DNA from: Pedobacter nototheniae | GTDB taxonomy: Bacteria > Bacteroidota > Bacteroidia > Sphingobacteriales > Sphingobacteriaceae | Assembly: GCF_004335085.1 (NCBI RefSeq) | Contig: NZ_RQRS01000009.1 | Location: forward strand, 120,440-184,439 | Length of the DNA stretch: 64,000 nt | Direction: 5' to 3' | In this document: piece after piece, positions 53,773 through 62,163 of the stretch | How the letters are laid out: the number at the start of each line of letters is the position of its first letter | Numbering within the stretch: the stretch's first letter is position 1 | Position numbers and translations under genes: made by a program | The notes under the pieces: model-generated | Databases searched by the model: none | Told to the model about the DNA's origin: nothing | Seen by the model: only the letters and a program-made list of their open reading frames with translations

Positions 53773-56232
53773 ATGAGCAAAAAACACCATTTCGACATTA
53801 CCCCGCACATCGTTAAGCAACTTGGAGAGCAGTTGGTGTCTGATGAAATTACAGCCTTGCTCGAGCTCATCAAAAATTCCTATGATGCCGATGCAACTTA
53901 TGTATCGATAGAAATTAACACTACAGGCAGCTACGAGAAGGAGAAACTTTTTTACCCAGCTCATTCAGGCTTCATCATCGTAGAAGACGATGGCTTTGGG
54001 ATGAGCGAGGATACGATCCTCAAATCCTGGTTGCTGATTTCTTACTCTCAAAAACGCGCCTTAAAAGAGGCGAACGAAACCACTAAAGGAGGTAGGACTC
54101 CGCTGGGCGAAAAAGGCTTAGGCCGCTTGAGTACACAGCGATTGGCTGACCTATGTGAAATTTTTACCGCCGAAAACGGAGCTAAAGGTACCCATATCGC
54201 GTTCGACTGGAAGGAATTTGAAACCAAGGAAAGTTTAAGTGATGTTGAAGTAAAAGTTGAAAGTTACAACAGCAAAAGAGCACATGGCACTAAAATCGTG
54301 CTGGGTGAACTTAATCACCGGGAAGTCTGGGAAGGCGATAACTTGGAAAACTTTAAAGGACAGATCTCCCAGATTATTTCACCATATAAAGAGAACCGCC
54401 CATTCGAAGTATATATCACTATTAATGGCATCGGTGTCGATTTAGATAAGTCTAACGAGCAGTTAAGGGAGTTGGCCATCTCTAGATTCAGTTTTGATTA
54501 TGATGGCCAAAAAATTTCGATCCGAGGTAAAACAAAGCTAAGTAAGTTTATCGGCAATGATTTTGCGGCCTATCAACAACTTTTAAGTGTAGATGAAGGG
54601 AAAAAGTTTTACGATTTTTTAAGAGTAAAATACCCTGAACTCAAAGCCGCAAAGGAAGGTAACTTCTTCCTTGAATACAACAGTGAGTTTAAATTGGAAA
54701 ATATAGGCAACCTTGAGATTATTGACGGAGCAAGAGCCAATCCAGGTAATTTCTACGGCAAAATTGACGAATTTACCTATGACTCTTGGCTTTATAAAAT
54801 TACCGACATTGAAAATGTATTTGATAAGCTTTCCAATTACCGCGAATTTGCGCAGGCACAAGCTGGGGTTAAACTTTTTCGGGATGGCTTCGCCATTAAA
54901 CCCTTCGGGATAGATGGCGAAGATTGGTTAAAGCTGGGTGGGGAACAAACCGGTGGAAGTTCCTACTACGGAATGCGTCCAGAAAACATCATTGGTTTCA
55001 TCAATTTAAGTGAAAAAGACAACTATCAGTTAAAAGATAAAACGGATAGGGAAGGACTCATATCTAATCCCTACTCAAGGAATTTCTTTTTAATCACTCG
55101 TTTTGTCGTTGCCCAGATCAATAGCTATCAAGCTGTTATTAGGCGTAGCTATAACGACTTTAGAAAAGCGTATACTGTCCAAAACAATGGCATCAAAACC
55201 GTTAAGCAGGCTTTCAACCAGTTAAAGGATGCCAAGTCAAAAACCGATGCCGTTCAATCTGATACCAAAGAAGCTCTTGTAACCGTCAATAATGCGATCA
55301 ATGATTCCAATAAAATCGTAAAAGAAGTTGAGGGCAGTCCGCTTTTTACCACGGATGCTGAAAAACAGCGGATGGAGAAAGTGAAGGGCATCTTAGATGA
55401 ACTCCTGAAAATCCAAGCCACCCTGCAAAAACTCGCTCAAGTGGTCGAGAGGACGGAGAAAATAGGTGAAGTGATTGACATACTCGAGCCTAAGATTCAG
55501 GTACTGGAAGAACAGCTCGCAAATTTTTCTGAACTTGCCGCCTTAGGCCTCGTAGCGGAATCCGTAAGTCATGAGTTTTCAACCATTTCGGACCGTTTAG
55601 CTGAAAAAGCAAGTTTTTACACCCGCAAACACCAGAATAAGAATCTAAGCGATTCTGATATTTATGTGCTGATGGAATACATCAACTCTACTGTCAATGG
55701 CCTGAAAACCCAGCTCAAACATTTGGATCCCAGCTTAAAATATAACAGAGAAAATAAAACAGGCTTTTCATTAGCTTCTTATTTTAACCAGGAAAAGGAA
55801 TATTATGCAAACCGCTTTCAACGCGCTGGTATTTTGTTTGACGTTAAAGTTATCGATGATTTTAGCATCAAAATCAATAAAGGCAAGCTAACCCAAGTCG
55901 TTGACAACATCATTAATAATTCGGAATATTGGTTGATGCAGCGACAAAAGGTCGAAAAAAACTTCAAACCCGAACTGCAAATTCGTATCGAAAAACCCTG
56001 GGTTTATATTGAGGATAATGGATATGGTGTCGCCAAAGCCATTGAAAATCATATTTTTGAACCCTTCGTAACCACCAAGCCTAAAGGGCAGGGCCGGGGG
56101 TTGGGGCTATTTATTATCCAACAACTGCTCGATGCAGAAGGCTGCACCATTGGGCTTGAACCTACCAGAAATGATTCAGGTAACCAATATATCTTTTCGA
56201 TTAACCTCTCCAATATCATGACCACATTATGA
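53773..56232 (+). CDS. Double GHKL ATPase: Hsp90/MORC-like N-terminus and histidine-kinase-like C-terminus
   Basis: 819 residues with two complete ATP-binding sites. First: ELIKNSYDAD (31-40), DDGFGM (72-77) and GEKGLGRLS (112-120), the N, G1 and G2 boxes of an Hsp90/MutL/MORC-type ATPase. Middle: a sensor-like region, then a coiled coil around 480-590. Second: an H-box LVAESVSHEF with His600, then N-box VVDNIINNSE (709-718), EDNGYG (747-752) and KGQGRGLGLF near 770, as in sensor kinases. No membrane segment. The start abuts the methyltransferase stop, and the end overlaps the receiver-like gene by ATGA, so the three are tightly coupled. Confidence 0.87.
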   Translation: MSKKHHFDITPHIVKQLGEQLVSDEITALLELIKNSYDADATYVSIEINTTGSYEKEKLFYPAHSGFIIVEDDGFGMSEDTILKSWLLISYSQKRALKEANETTKGGRTPLGEKGLGRLSTQRLADLCEIFTAENGAKGTHIAFDWKEFETKESLSDVEVKVESYNSKRAHGTKIVLGELNHREVWEGDNLENFKGQISQIISPYKENRPFEVYITINGIGVDLDKSNEQLRELAISRFSFDYDGQKISIRGKTKLSKFIGNDFAAYQQLLSVDEGKKFYDFLRVKYPELKAAKEGNFFLEYNSEFKLENIGNLEIIDGARANPGNFYGKIDEFTYDSWLYKITDIENVFDKLSNYREFAQAQAGVKLFRDGFAIKPFGIDGEDWLKLGGEQTGGSSYYGMRPENIIGFINLSEKDNYQLKDKTDREGLISNPYSRNFFLITRFVVAQINSYQAVIRRSYNDFRKAYTVQNNGIKTVKQAFNQLKDAKSKTDAVQSDTKEALVTVNNAINDSNKIVKEVEGSPLFTTDAEKQRMEKVKGILDELLKIQATLQKLAQVVERTEKIGEVIDILEPKIQVLEEQLANFSELAALGLVAESVSHEFSTISDRLAEKASFYTRKHQNKNLSDSDIYVLMEYINSTVNGLKTQLKHLDPSLKYNRENKTGFSLASYFNQEKEYYANRFQRAGILFDVKVIDDFSIKINKGKLTQVVDNIINNSEYWLMQRQKVEKNFKPELQIRIEKPWVYIEDNGYGVAKAIENHIFEPFVTTKPKGQGRGLGLFIIQQLLDAEGCTIGLEPTRNDSGNQYIFSINLSNIMTTL

Positions 56233-58106
56233 TTCCAACTAACGCCTCAAACGAAGAATCAAAAGTAAATGACGCTCAACCTGCAATTGTTGAGCTCACC
56301 GAAGAACAACTTTCGGAAGTCAAGCGTATACAGGAAGAACGCCTCAAGGCCGAAGCAGTGAAACAGAGTAAAGAGGAACTGATCAAGCAAGCGAGAAAGG
56401 CAATCAACACTTTTTTAGACGAACTAGGTGTTGCTAAGATTGTTTATATAGATGATCGCTGCTCAATAAATGAACTAAAAGAAACTTTCATCGGAGAGTC
56501 GATTGCCCTGAAGCCTGAGAAACCAGCTGAATTGGATTACATTGACTGGGATTTACCAGATGCTGCATTTGCTATCAAACTTAACCAAGTGTGGGAGGCA
56601 TTGCAGGATGCAGATAAGCGAGCGCTATTTACTAAACTACTTTACTTTAAGGGTAATCAAGACGATATCGATAATTCTATCGCACCGTTAACCTTAAAAA
56701 CTCATTTGACCACCAGGATTGAACTTTTGTCTCCTAAAGAATGGCTTGCTAAAAAAGATGCAATCCTTCAATTTTTAAAGGATGGACATAAAATTTTGTT
56801 TTTATTCGACATTGAATTCAAGTACGCACCACTAGACGATGGACGTGATGGAACACAACTCGCTGCAGATTTATTAGCGATCGAAGAAATAAAAGACAAA
56901 ATATTCTGCGGCATTTTTTCGCACAAATTTAGTCTGGAAGAAGAGAATGCCAAACGTATCGAATTTTGCCGCAAAAACAATTTTAATAAAAATAATTTCT
57001 ATACCATATCCAAAAAGCGCTTTAATGAAGGTGAATACCTTCCTGGCCTCGCTGAAGGTATTAGAAACACTTTACTCATCAATGAGGTAGAATCTTTAAA
57101 GCAAAAATCAAAAAAGGTTATCAGCGCCGCTTTTAAAAATGCTTTGAAAGAAATTGATGATTTAAGCCCAGAATCATTCAATCACATCATTCAAAAATCT
57201 TCTCATTACGAAGGTGCCTGGGAAATGGCTACTTTGCTTAGGATCAATAATATCATCACCAACTGCAGAGCGCTGGATAGTCTGCTAGAACCAAAACGGA
57301 GAGCAGCCATAAACAATGATCTCGCAAAAATTAGAAAAATTGAAAAGGTTAAAACTGGTGGCTTAACGCCGACTGATCCTGCTCAAGTCAAGGCCTTGAG
57401 ACAACAAGAGATTTTTATCCAAGGTGACGTTTTAAATAAATTACACTTTCCAGTATCCAACGGTGATATTTTCAAGATCAAAGACAAACATTATATCTTG
57501 TTAGCGCAACCCTGTAATTTAGCGCTGAGGAGTAATGGCAAAAGGGTGAGGGACTATGATATAGGATTTTTGATTGAACTAAGCGGCATGGAAGAAGAGC
57601 GATTTGAAGGCTTGAAAAAGGATATGGCGTTGACTTCTGAGCGCGTTGAACAAGCTGAACTCTTTCCAGGCATGTTTACTATTGCCAATCTATCGAAATT
57701 CAGCCCGGTTAGTTTAATTCCACTGGATTTAACGGTCTTTAATCAAGATGGGACTGCGCAAATCAATATGAACCAAGCTGAACATCCTTCTTCTGCTATG
57801 CAACTGTCCTGGAAACTGCGCTACAAGGCGATCCACGAAAAACTCTCACCTTACAAGCAAAGCATCAGGGTCTTTAAAAAACTCAAAAGCGCGCAAAAGG
57901 AGTACTTAAAGTTAAGCATCTATCAGGACGGAATATTCAAGAATTATGATATTGATAACGAGCAGGCGCTGATTCATCCCAAACTTAAATTTGATATTCA
58001 GCGCATCATTAATTATAAAGCACCATATTCTGCTGATTTGCTCCAGAAATTTATGCTCTATCTTTCCAGAAGTGCATTTGACCATGATTTTCTTAAAGTT
58101 AATTAA
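56229..58106 (+). CDS. Receiver-like domain protein, partner of the double ATPase
   Basis: 625 residues. After a charged, probably coiled N-terminus (about 20-60), AKIVYIDDRCS (Asp75-Asp76) resembles beta-1 of a response-regulator receiver, and ILFLFDIEFKYAPLDDGRDGTQLAADLL (Asp194) resembles the phospho-acceptor strand and D-x-DG turn. IFCGIFSHKF may hold the conserved Ser and Lys. The roughly 118-residue gap between the two acidic sites is far larger than in ordinary receivers. From about residue 395 a beta-rich domain follows (GDVLNKLHFPVSNGDIFKIK, ILLAQPCNLALRSNG) that I cannot name. The gene overlaps the ATPase gene in ATGA, supporting a kinase-receiver pair. Confidence 0.68.
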   Translation: MIPTNASNEESKVNDAQPAIVELTEEQLSEVKRIQEERLKAEAVKQSKEELIKQARKAINTFLDELGVAKIVYIDDRCSINELKETFIGESIALKPEKPAELDYIDWDLPDAAFAIKLNQVWEALQDADKRALFTKLLYFKGNQDDIDNSIAPLTLKTHLTTRIELLSPKEWLAKKDAILQFLKDGHKILFLFDIEFKYAPLDDGRDGTQLAADLLAIEEIKDKIFCGIFSHKFSLEEENAKRIEFCRKNNFNKNNFYTISKKRFNEGEYLPGLAEGIRNTLLINEVESLKQKSKKVISAAFKNALKEIDDLSPESFNHIIQKSSHYEGAWEMATLLRINNIITNCRALDSLLEPKRRAAINNDLAKIRKIEKVKTGGLTPTDPAQVKALRQQEIFIQGDVLNKLHFPVSNGDIFKIKDKHYILLAQPCNLALRSNGKRVRDYDIGFLIELSGMEEERFEGLKKDMALTSERVEQAELFPGMFTIANLSKFSPVSLIPLDLTVFNQDGTAQINMNQAEHPSSAMQLSWKLRYKAIHEKLSPYKQSIRVFKKLKSAQKEYLKLSIYQDGIFKNYDIDNEQALIHPKLKFDIQRIINYKAPYSADLLQKFMLYLSRSAFDHDFLKVN

Positions 58107-58151
58107 GAAAAATTTCTTCCAAATCGAATAAAGCTATTACCATTTTCAACT

Positions 58152-59594
58152 ATGACTATAATTACCGCCTCTCAAGCGCTACTGAATTTCTTCCAGCAAT
58201 TAGAATATACCCACAGCCAGCCAGTTGTGTCAATGGCTTATCTTGAAATTAAAGATAGAACCAATGATGGTCATGCACAGTCTTACTATCTCAATTTTCC
58301 AAAAGCACTAGAAACTTACCTTCCGGATTATAGTCAAGAAATGGAACAAATCTTAGTTTCCAAAGGTCACCATTTTAGCTATCAAATCTTCAACGGCCTT
58401 TTAGCACTTATTTGTATTGTACCAAAGAAGGAGCGGGCTGAAGAGATGTTTAATATGTTGCTGGGTATCATCGCACCCGTTAAAATTAAGCAGTATCTTT
58501 TTCTCAAAGGTAAAGCAGAAAACATTTTTGAGCTTCGATTTTTAGATTACACGATAGGACAAATTGATTATGAACGTTTTGCGAAATTTTTAGAAAATCA
58601 TACCGGGTCGGATTATGCGAAGCGTTATGAAAAGCAATGGACTAGCGCTGCAGGAATAGAGGTCAAAACAAAATCAATTTCTACCTTAGATGTATTTAAA
58701 TGGCTGGAATTCTGCGGTATATCAAAAACACAGATTCCACAGGATGTGGACATTAGGATAAATCTTTACCTCGGTGCATTATCCCTTGAGCAGTTCAACC
58801 ATTTCCAGAACGAATTTGATCGACATCAGCGTTTCCTCACCGCATACACGGGCATGCAGTATAACTTGAAAGAATTTCATGCAATAGGTTTTACAATGGT
58901 AGATGTTTTTTACGGTTTTGTCGATAGAATGACTGCTGGTTGGGTATCTGGTACTGCTATGGTCATTGACCAGCTCAATTTTCCGGATCCTGATATCTTA
59001 AAGGATGTTAAAAAATTCATTAAAAAAAATGATGTATTTCTATCTTTAGGTGAAGGAGAGTATGCGCGGTATCTCGAAACGGTAGGTGAGCTCTTTTCCA
59101 ATGCGGAGCGTCAGGCCTGGGCGCAGAACTTCAATCAAGCCTTTATTGATATCTTCGTAGGGTTAGATTTTTTGTTGTCACCAGATACCAACAAGAGCAA
59201 GAAACTTAAAAGAAGGATTGCATTCTTAGTTCATGATTATTTTAAACTTGGCTTGGTTGAGCAAGAAGAATTGCTAGATAAGCTTTACGATCTCAGGAGT
59301 GAATATGTGCACAAAGGCGTCAAAATAGACAAAGTCGATTTCATCAGACTTCGGGATATCTCTAAAGTTGTAATTGCCGTTTTGTTTGAACTTCATAAAA
59401 GAAACTTAAAACAAGTTAAAATGGATTATCAAGCATGGCTAGAAAAAATCGATATGCATCTAGAACAAATTGCCACCAAGAACATATATCCAACAAATAA
59501 AGATTTACTTGAACTGGGGATGGCTAAGCTTTCTCAAGAGTTCACTGTCATTGCTGCCGCTGAGGCCGTCTTGGCCAAATCAAAAATTAAATAA
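58152..59594 (+). CDS. HEPN-domain protein (ApeA-like)
   Basis: 480 residues, soluble. The C-terminal third is a HEPN four-helix domain of ApeA-like type: INQAFIDIFVGLDFLLSP is the usual first helix with the acidic residues, and LYDLRSEYVHKG contains the R-x4-H motif (Arg382 to His387) of HEPN RNases. The N-terminal 250 residues match no family I know and could be the sensor. It starts 45 bp after the receiver-like gene. By analogy it would cleave RNA when activated, stopping phage growth or killing the infected cell. Confidence 0.78.
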   Translation: MTIITASQALLNFFQQLEYTHSQPVVSMAYLEIKDRTNDGHAQSYYLNFPKALETYLPDYSQEMEQILVSKGHHFSYQIFNGLLALICIVPKKERAEEMFNMLLGIIAPVKIKQYLFLKGKAENIFELRFLDYTIGQIDYERFAKFLENHTGSDYAKRYEKQWTSAAGIEVKTKSISTLDVFKWLEFCGISKTQIPQDVDIRINLYLGALSLEQFNHFQNEFDRHQRFLTAYTGMQYNLKEFHAIGFTMVDVFYGFVDRMTAGWVSGTAMVIDQLNFPDPDILKDVKKFIKKNDVFLSLGEGEYARYLETVGELFSNAERQAWAQNFNQAFIDIFVGLDFLLSPDTNKSKKLKRRIAFLVHDYFKLGLVEQEELLDKLYDLRSEYVHKGVKIDKVDFIRLRDISKVVIAVLFELHKRNLKQVKMDYQAWLEKIDMHLEQIATKNIYPTNKDLLELGMAKLSQEFTVIAAAEAVLAKSKIK

Positions 59595-59737
59595 AAGAAC
59601 AATTAGCAGGTCACCTTTTATTTTATCGAGCGCTTTCTTGCTCCTCAAAAGTCTTGGATTATTTTTTACAGAGCTTTCGCAATTGCAAAAAGAGTGATTA
59701 AAATATTAGGAAAATATTCAACTCACCAATAAACAAA

Positions 59738-61183
59738 ATGAATAAGAGTCAACCAAAATATATCACCGCAAATAAGTTTGAGCGCTTACGTAACCTCATT
59801 ATTGATTTTGTCTTTTCCTTATGTACCGCAACTTTAACTATTTACTTCAGCGCGGGGTTATATACTCAGATTTTGGGCAAGCCGCTAAATTTAGGCATTT
59901 GGCCATTTATACTATTGACACTTTGCTTACTCGCGACAAATGACTTTATCGGATTATACTTTTTTAAGACTGCACTAAGCCACAGATTTAACCAAACCTT
60001 GGTTTTGTCTTATGAATTGCAAAGGCCCAAAATTCATCAGCTTATCGTCCGTGCAGCGCTCAGAGCCGTGCCGCTAGATTGGATACATTTGCTGTTCTTT
60101 AAGAAAAGCCTGCATGACCGCCTGTCTAAAACCATTGTCGTTAGGGAGAAGCTCAAAGCGTTAAAAGAAGAAACCATACAGCTACCGTCAAATTCTTTAG
60201 CGTTGCTTAAGGCCTACAATCGTTCAGGACATGTAGCTTATCTATATCCAGAAGGCCAGATGCAGAATGTCTTGCCTAAGCCAATCTATACGGCGGGCTG
60301 GGAAAATTCACCAGACACCGCGCCAGTTATCGTGCTCTCGGGACTCATCGACTCGTACTACTGCTTACCAGAACGGCCAGACCTTGCTTTTTCAAACATC
60401 TGGACAGCCATCAATAATTCTTATACTGCAACGAGAGTTCAAACTTTGCTTGATGCTGGAGATTTTACCCATCAAACTGGGGACGCAAACTCAATTGATG
60501 ACTTTATTGATAAACTTGTTCCTTTAAAAGACAACCTTATTCTACCAGGCAAGACGATTTACCAGCTTATCCAAGACTATGCAGCCCTTGCGCCAGATAA
60601 GACGCTCAGATTTATCGCAAACATCGTATTAAAGGGCTATATTATCGATGATCCATCATTTCCCAGAGCATTGAAAAGCCAAACGTATTTCACTTTCAAA
60701 AACAAATTTGAGGATATCTATAATGGTATCATCGCCAGTTACGGTACAGCTTACCGGTCGATTTGTCAGCCAGCGATCAGTAACTACAAAATAAACTTAA
60801 ATATCAATAATGTCGTAAAATCTAAATCCATTCCGAGAAGTCTCGCAGAAAAGCTCCGCACTTTATTGACAAGCGGTACTGTGAATGTGACGGAGCCAGG
60901 GCTTGGATCTGCGCATACCCTAATTTTTACAGGTGAGCAACAGTATATCAATTTTGTTTTTAGGAATATGCTTTACGCCACCCGAAACAACAATTTCCAT
61001 GGAAATGTGGTACAGCGGTTAAATAGTGAATATAAAAACGGTGATTCCGTAAAGGCCTCGATTTACATTTATTACCTTGCCCACATGTTTCTTTCCTTAA
61101 CACTTTACGTGAATGGCGATATCCTGCTAGATGATTTAAAAGTGAATATCGACAACTTAAATAAACTTAGGCTTTTGCTCTAA
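59738..61183 (+). CDS. Membrane-anchored protein with a second HEPN-like motif
   Basis: 481 residues. Two N-terminal transmembrane helices (about residues 19-42 and 53-76) are followed by a large cytosolic region. Near the C-terminus, NMLYATRNNNFHGNVV has R-x4-H (Arg416 to His421), in the R-N-x-x-F-H-G form seen in many HEPN proteins, followed by the helix YYLAHMFLSLTLYVNG. If truly HEPN, this is a membrane-tethered RNase or binding partner for the preceding HEPN protein. It is the last gene of the island; the gap to its neighbour is 143 bp, so it may have its own promoter. Confidence 0.65.
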   Translation: MNKSQPKYITANKFERLRNLIIDFVFSLCTATLTIYFSAGLYTQILGKPLNLGIWPFILLTLCLLATNDFIGLYFFKTALSHRFNQTLVLSYELQRPKIHQLIVRAALRAVPLDWIHLLFFKKSLHDRLSKTIVVREKLKALKEETIQLPSNSLALLKAYNRSGHVAYLYPEGQMQNVLPKPIYTAGWENSPDTAPVIVLSGLIDSYYCLPERPDLAFSNIWTAINNSYTATRVQTLLDAGDFTHQTGDANSIDDFIDKLVPLKDNLILPGKTIYQLIQDYAALAPDKTLRFIANIVLKGYIIDDPSFPRALKSQTYFTFKNKFEDIYNGIIASYGTAYRSICQPAISNYKINLNINNVVKSKSIPRSLAEKLRTLLTSGTVNVTEPGLGSAHTLIFTGEQQYINFVFRNMLYATRNNNFHGNVVQRLNSEYKNGDSVKASIYIYYLAHMFLSLTLYVNGDILLDDLKVNIDNLNKLRLLL

Positions 61184-61306
61184 AGCAGGAAAATGGTGAA
61201 ATCTGGAAATGCTTTTTTGAGATGTGTTTTTCAATGGTGAAGTTCACACATTTATCAAAGATTTTTCCTCAATGAGGCGTGGTTGCGAGGCACTTTTACA
61301 CTAATC

Positions 61307-61334
61307 ATTTTTACTTTTTGTTAAAGTAAAAATT
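61307..61334. terminator. A/T-rich hairpin after the island
   Basis: Stem ATTTTTACTTT / AAAGTAAAAAT with a short TTGTT loop, about 125 bp beyond the last island gene. It may end the island transcript. No clear attachment site was found nearby. Confidence 0.4.
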
Positions 61335-61436
61335 CGTATTATTTTTTTACGAATTGTTGATATTGTTTTTCCGAACCTGTTTTATCAGGGTCAGAATCCT
61401 TTTCGCAAAAACTGCCTTAATAGATTGTTTTAAAAA

Positions 61437-61670
61437 TCAGCTATCAATTTTCAAAATCTCGTCAACACCTATATTAAGCTTATCTGCTATTGCTTTAATC
61501 ATACTAATAGAGGTATTTGTTTCCGCCCTTTCTATTCGTCCAATTTGCCTAGTATCAAATTTAGTAAGTTCGGCAAGCTTTTCCTGAGTGATACCTTGCT
61601 TCTCTCTTATTTCAATTAATTTTCTTCCTACAGCTTCTAAATAGGTCTGATCTCTATACTGTTTTCCCAC
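61437..61670 (-). CDS. XRE-family helix-turn-helix regulator
   Basis: 77 residues if started at the GTG at 61670 (GKQYRDQTYLEAVGRK...). The ATG at 61751 would add 27 hydrophobic residues unlike the family and place a perfect palindrome inside the gene. The Cro/CI fold is clear: GRKLIEIREKQGITQEKLAELTKFDTRQIGRIERAETNTSISMIKAIADKLNIGVDEI. It is likely a DNA-binding repressor. It lies between the defence island and the susC gene and may regulate itself or its neighbours. Confidence 0.8.
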   Translation of the reverse strand: MGKQYRDQTYLEAVGRKLIEIREKQGITQEKLAELTKFDTRQIGRIERAETNTSISMIKAIADKLNIGVDEILKIDS

Positions 61671-61704
61671 AGAACTAAAGTCAAAATATAAAAGAATTAA
61701 TGTT

Positions 61705-61720
61705 AGGACATATTTGTCCT
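61705..61720. promoter_or_regulatory. Palindromic operator candidate of the XRE gene
   Basis: AGGACATATTTGTCCT: perfect 6-bp arms with a 4-base spacer, 35 bp upstream of the proposed GTG start. This is a fitting size and position for autoregulation by a Cro/CI-type dimer. Confidence 0.5.
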
Positions 61721-61882
61721 TTTTGTCTTTTATTATTATATTTGAAAACATAATAACTTATTGTTAATAAGTTATTTAATTTTTGGTATTAATAAGAGTC
61801 TCGCTTGCTAAATTCTGACAATTGCGATTGAACGAGACAATAGATTAATGCCCATGACAATATTATGTGTAATTTCGTCTTA

Positions 61883-62129
61883 CACTATAGCGTTATGGGC
61901 TCTATTGTATTCGTTTCAAAAGGCCGTCAGAAGCCTAGCAAGATGATATATAGAGCCTGCTATAGTGCCTTTATATCTGAGACTCGTATAACCCTATACG
62001 AGTATGGACTTTAAATCAACACATCTTTTTGACCATCTTATTTCCTTAGTGATCTGCGCACCTGAATAATTCTTATGGTCAAGGCAGGGAATTTAATGGT
62101 TCTTTAATAATGGCCTGCCTTGATTTTTT
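61883..62129 (+). ncRNA. Candidate structured leader RNA or sRNA upstream of susC
   Basis: Hairpin 1 (61883-61967): CACTATAGC ... GCTATAGTG outer arms and GGCTCTAT / ATAGAGCC inner arms. Hairpin 2 (61982-62003): ACTCGTATA / TATACGAGT with a 4-base loop. Hairpin 3 (62080-62122): CAAGGCAGG / CCTGCCTTG then TTTTTT, an intrinsic terminator. Together they look like a regulatory leader or a terminated small RNA. No known family was recognised. Strand is inferred from the terminator. Confidence 0.5.
62080..62129 (+). terminator. Intrinsic terminator ahead of susC
   Basis: Perfect 9-bp GC-rich stem with a 25-base loop and six T residues, ending 35 bp before the susC ATG. Confidence 0.7.
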
Positions 62130-62163
62130 CTAAGATTTTTTCCATAACTAACTAACCGACTTC

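Larger units (their letters stand above)
61752..62163. other. Non-coding structured region between XRE and susC
   Basis: 412 bp without an open frame of note. It holds three strong hairpins between 61883 and 62122, the last followed by a T-run 35 bp before the susC start (annotated separately). Confidence 0.6.

Noticed and set aside
61883..62003. Type III toxin-antitoxin RNA repeats or a retron msr-msd
   Set aside because: There are no tandem repeats, no ToxN-like gene and no reverse transcriptase nearby.
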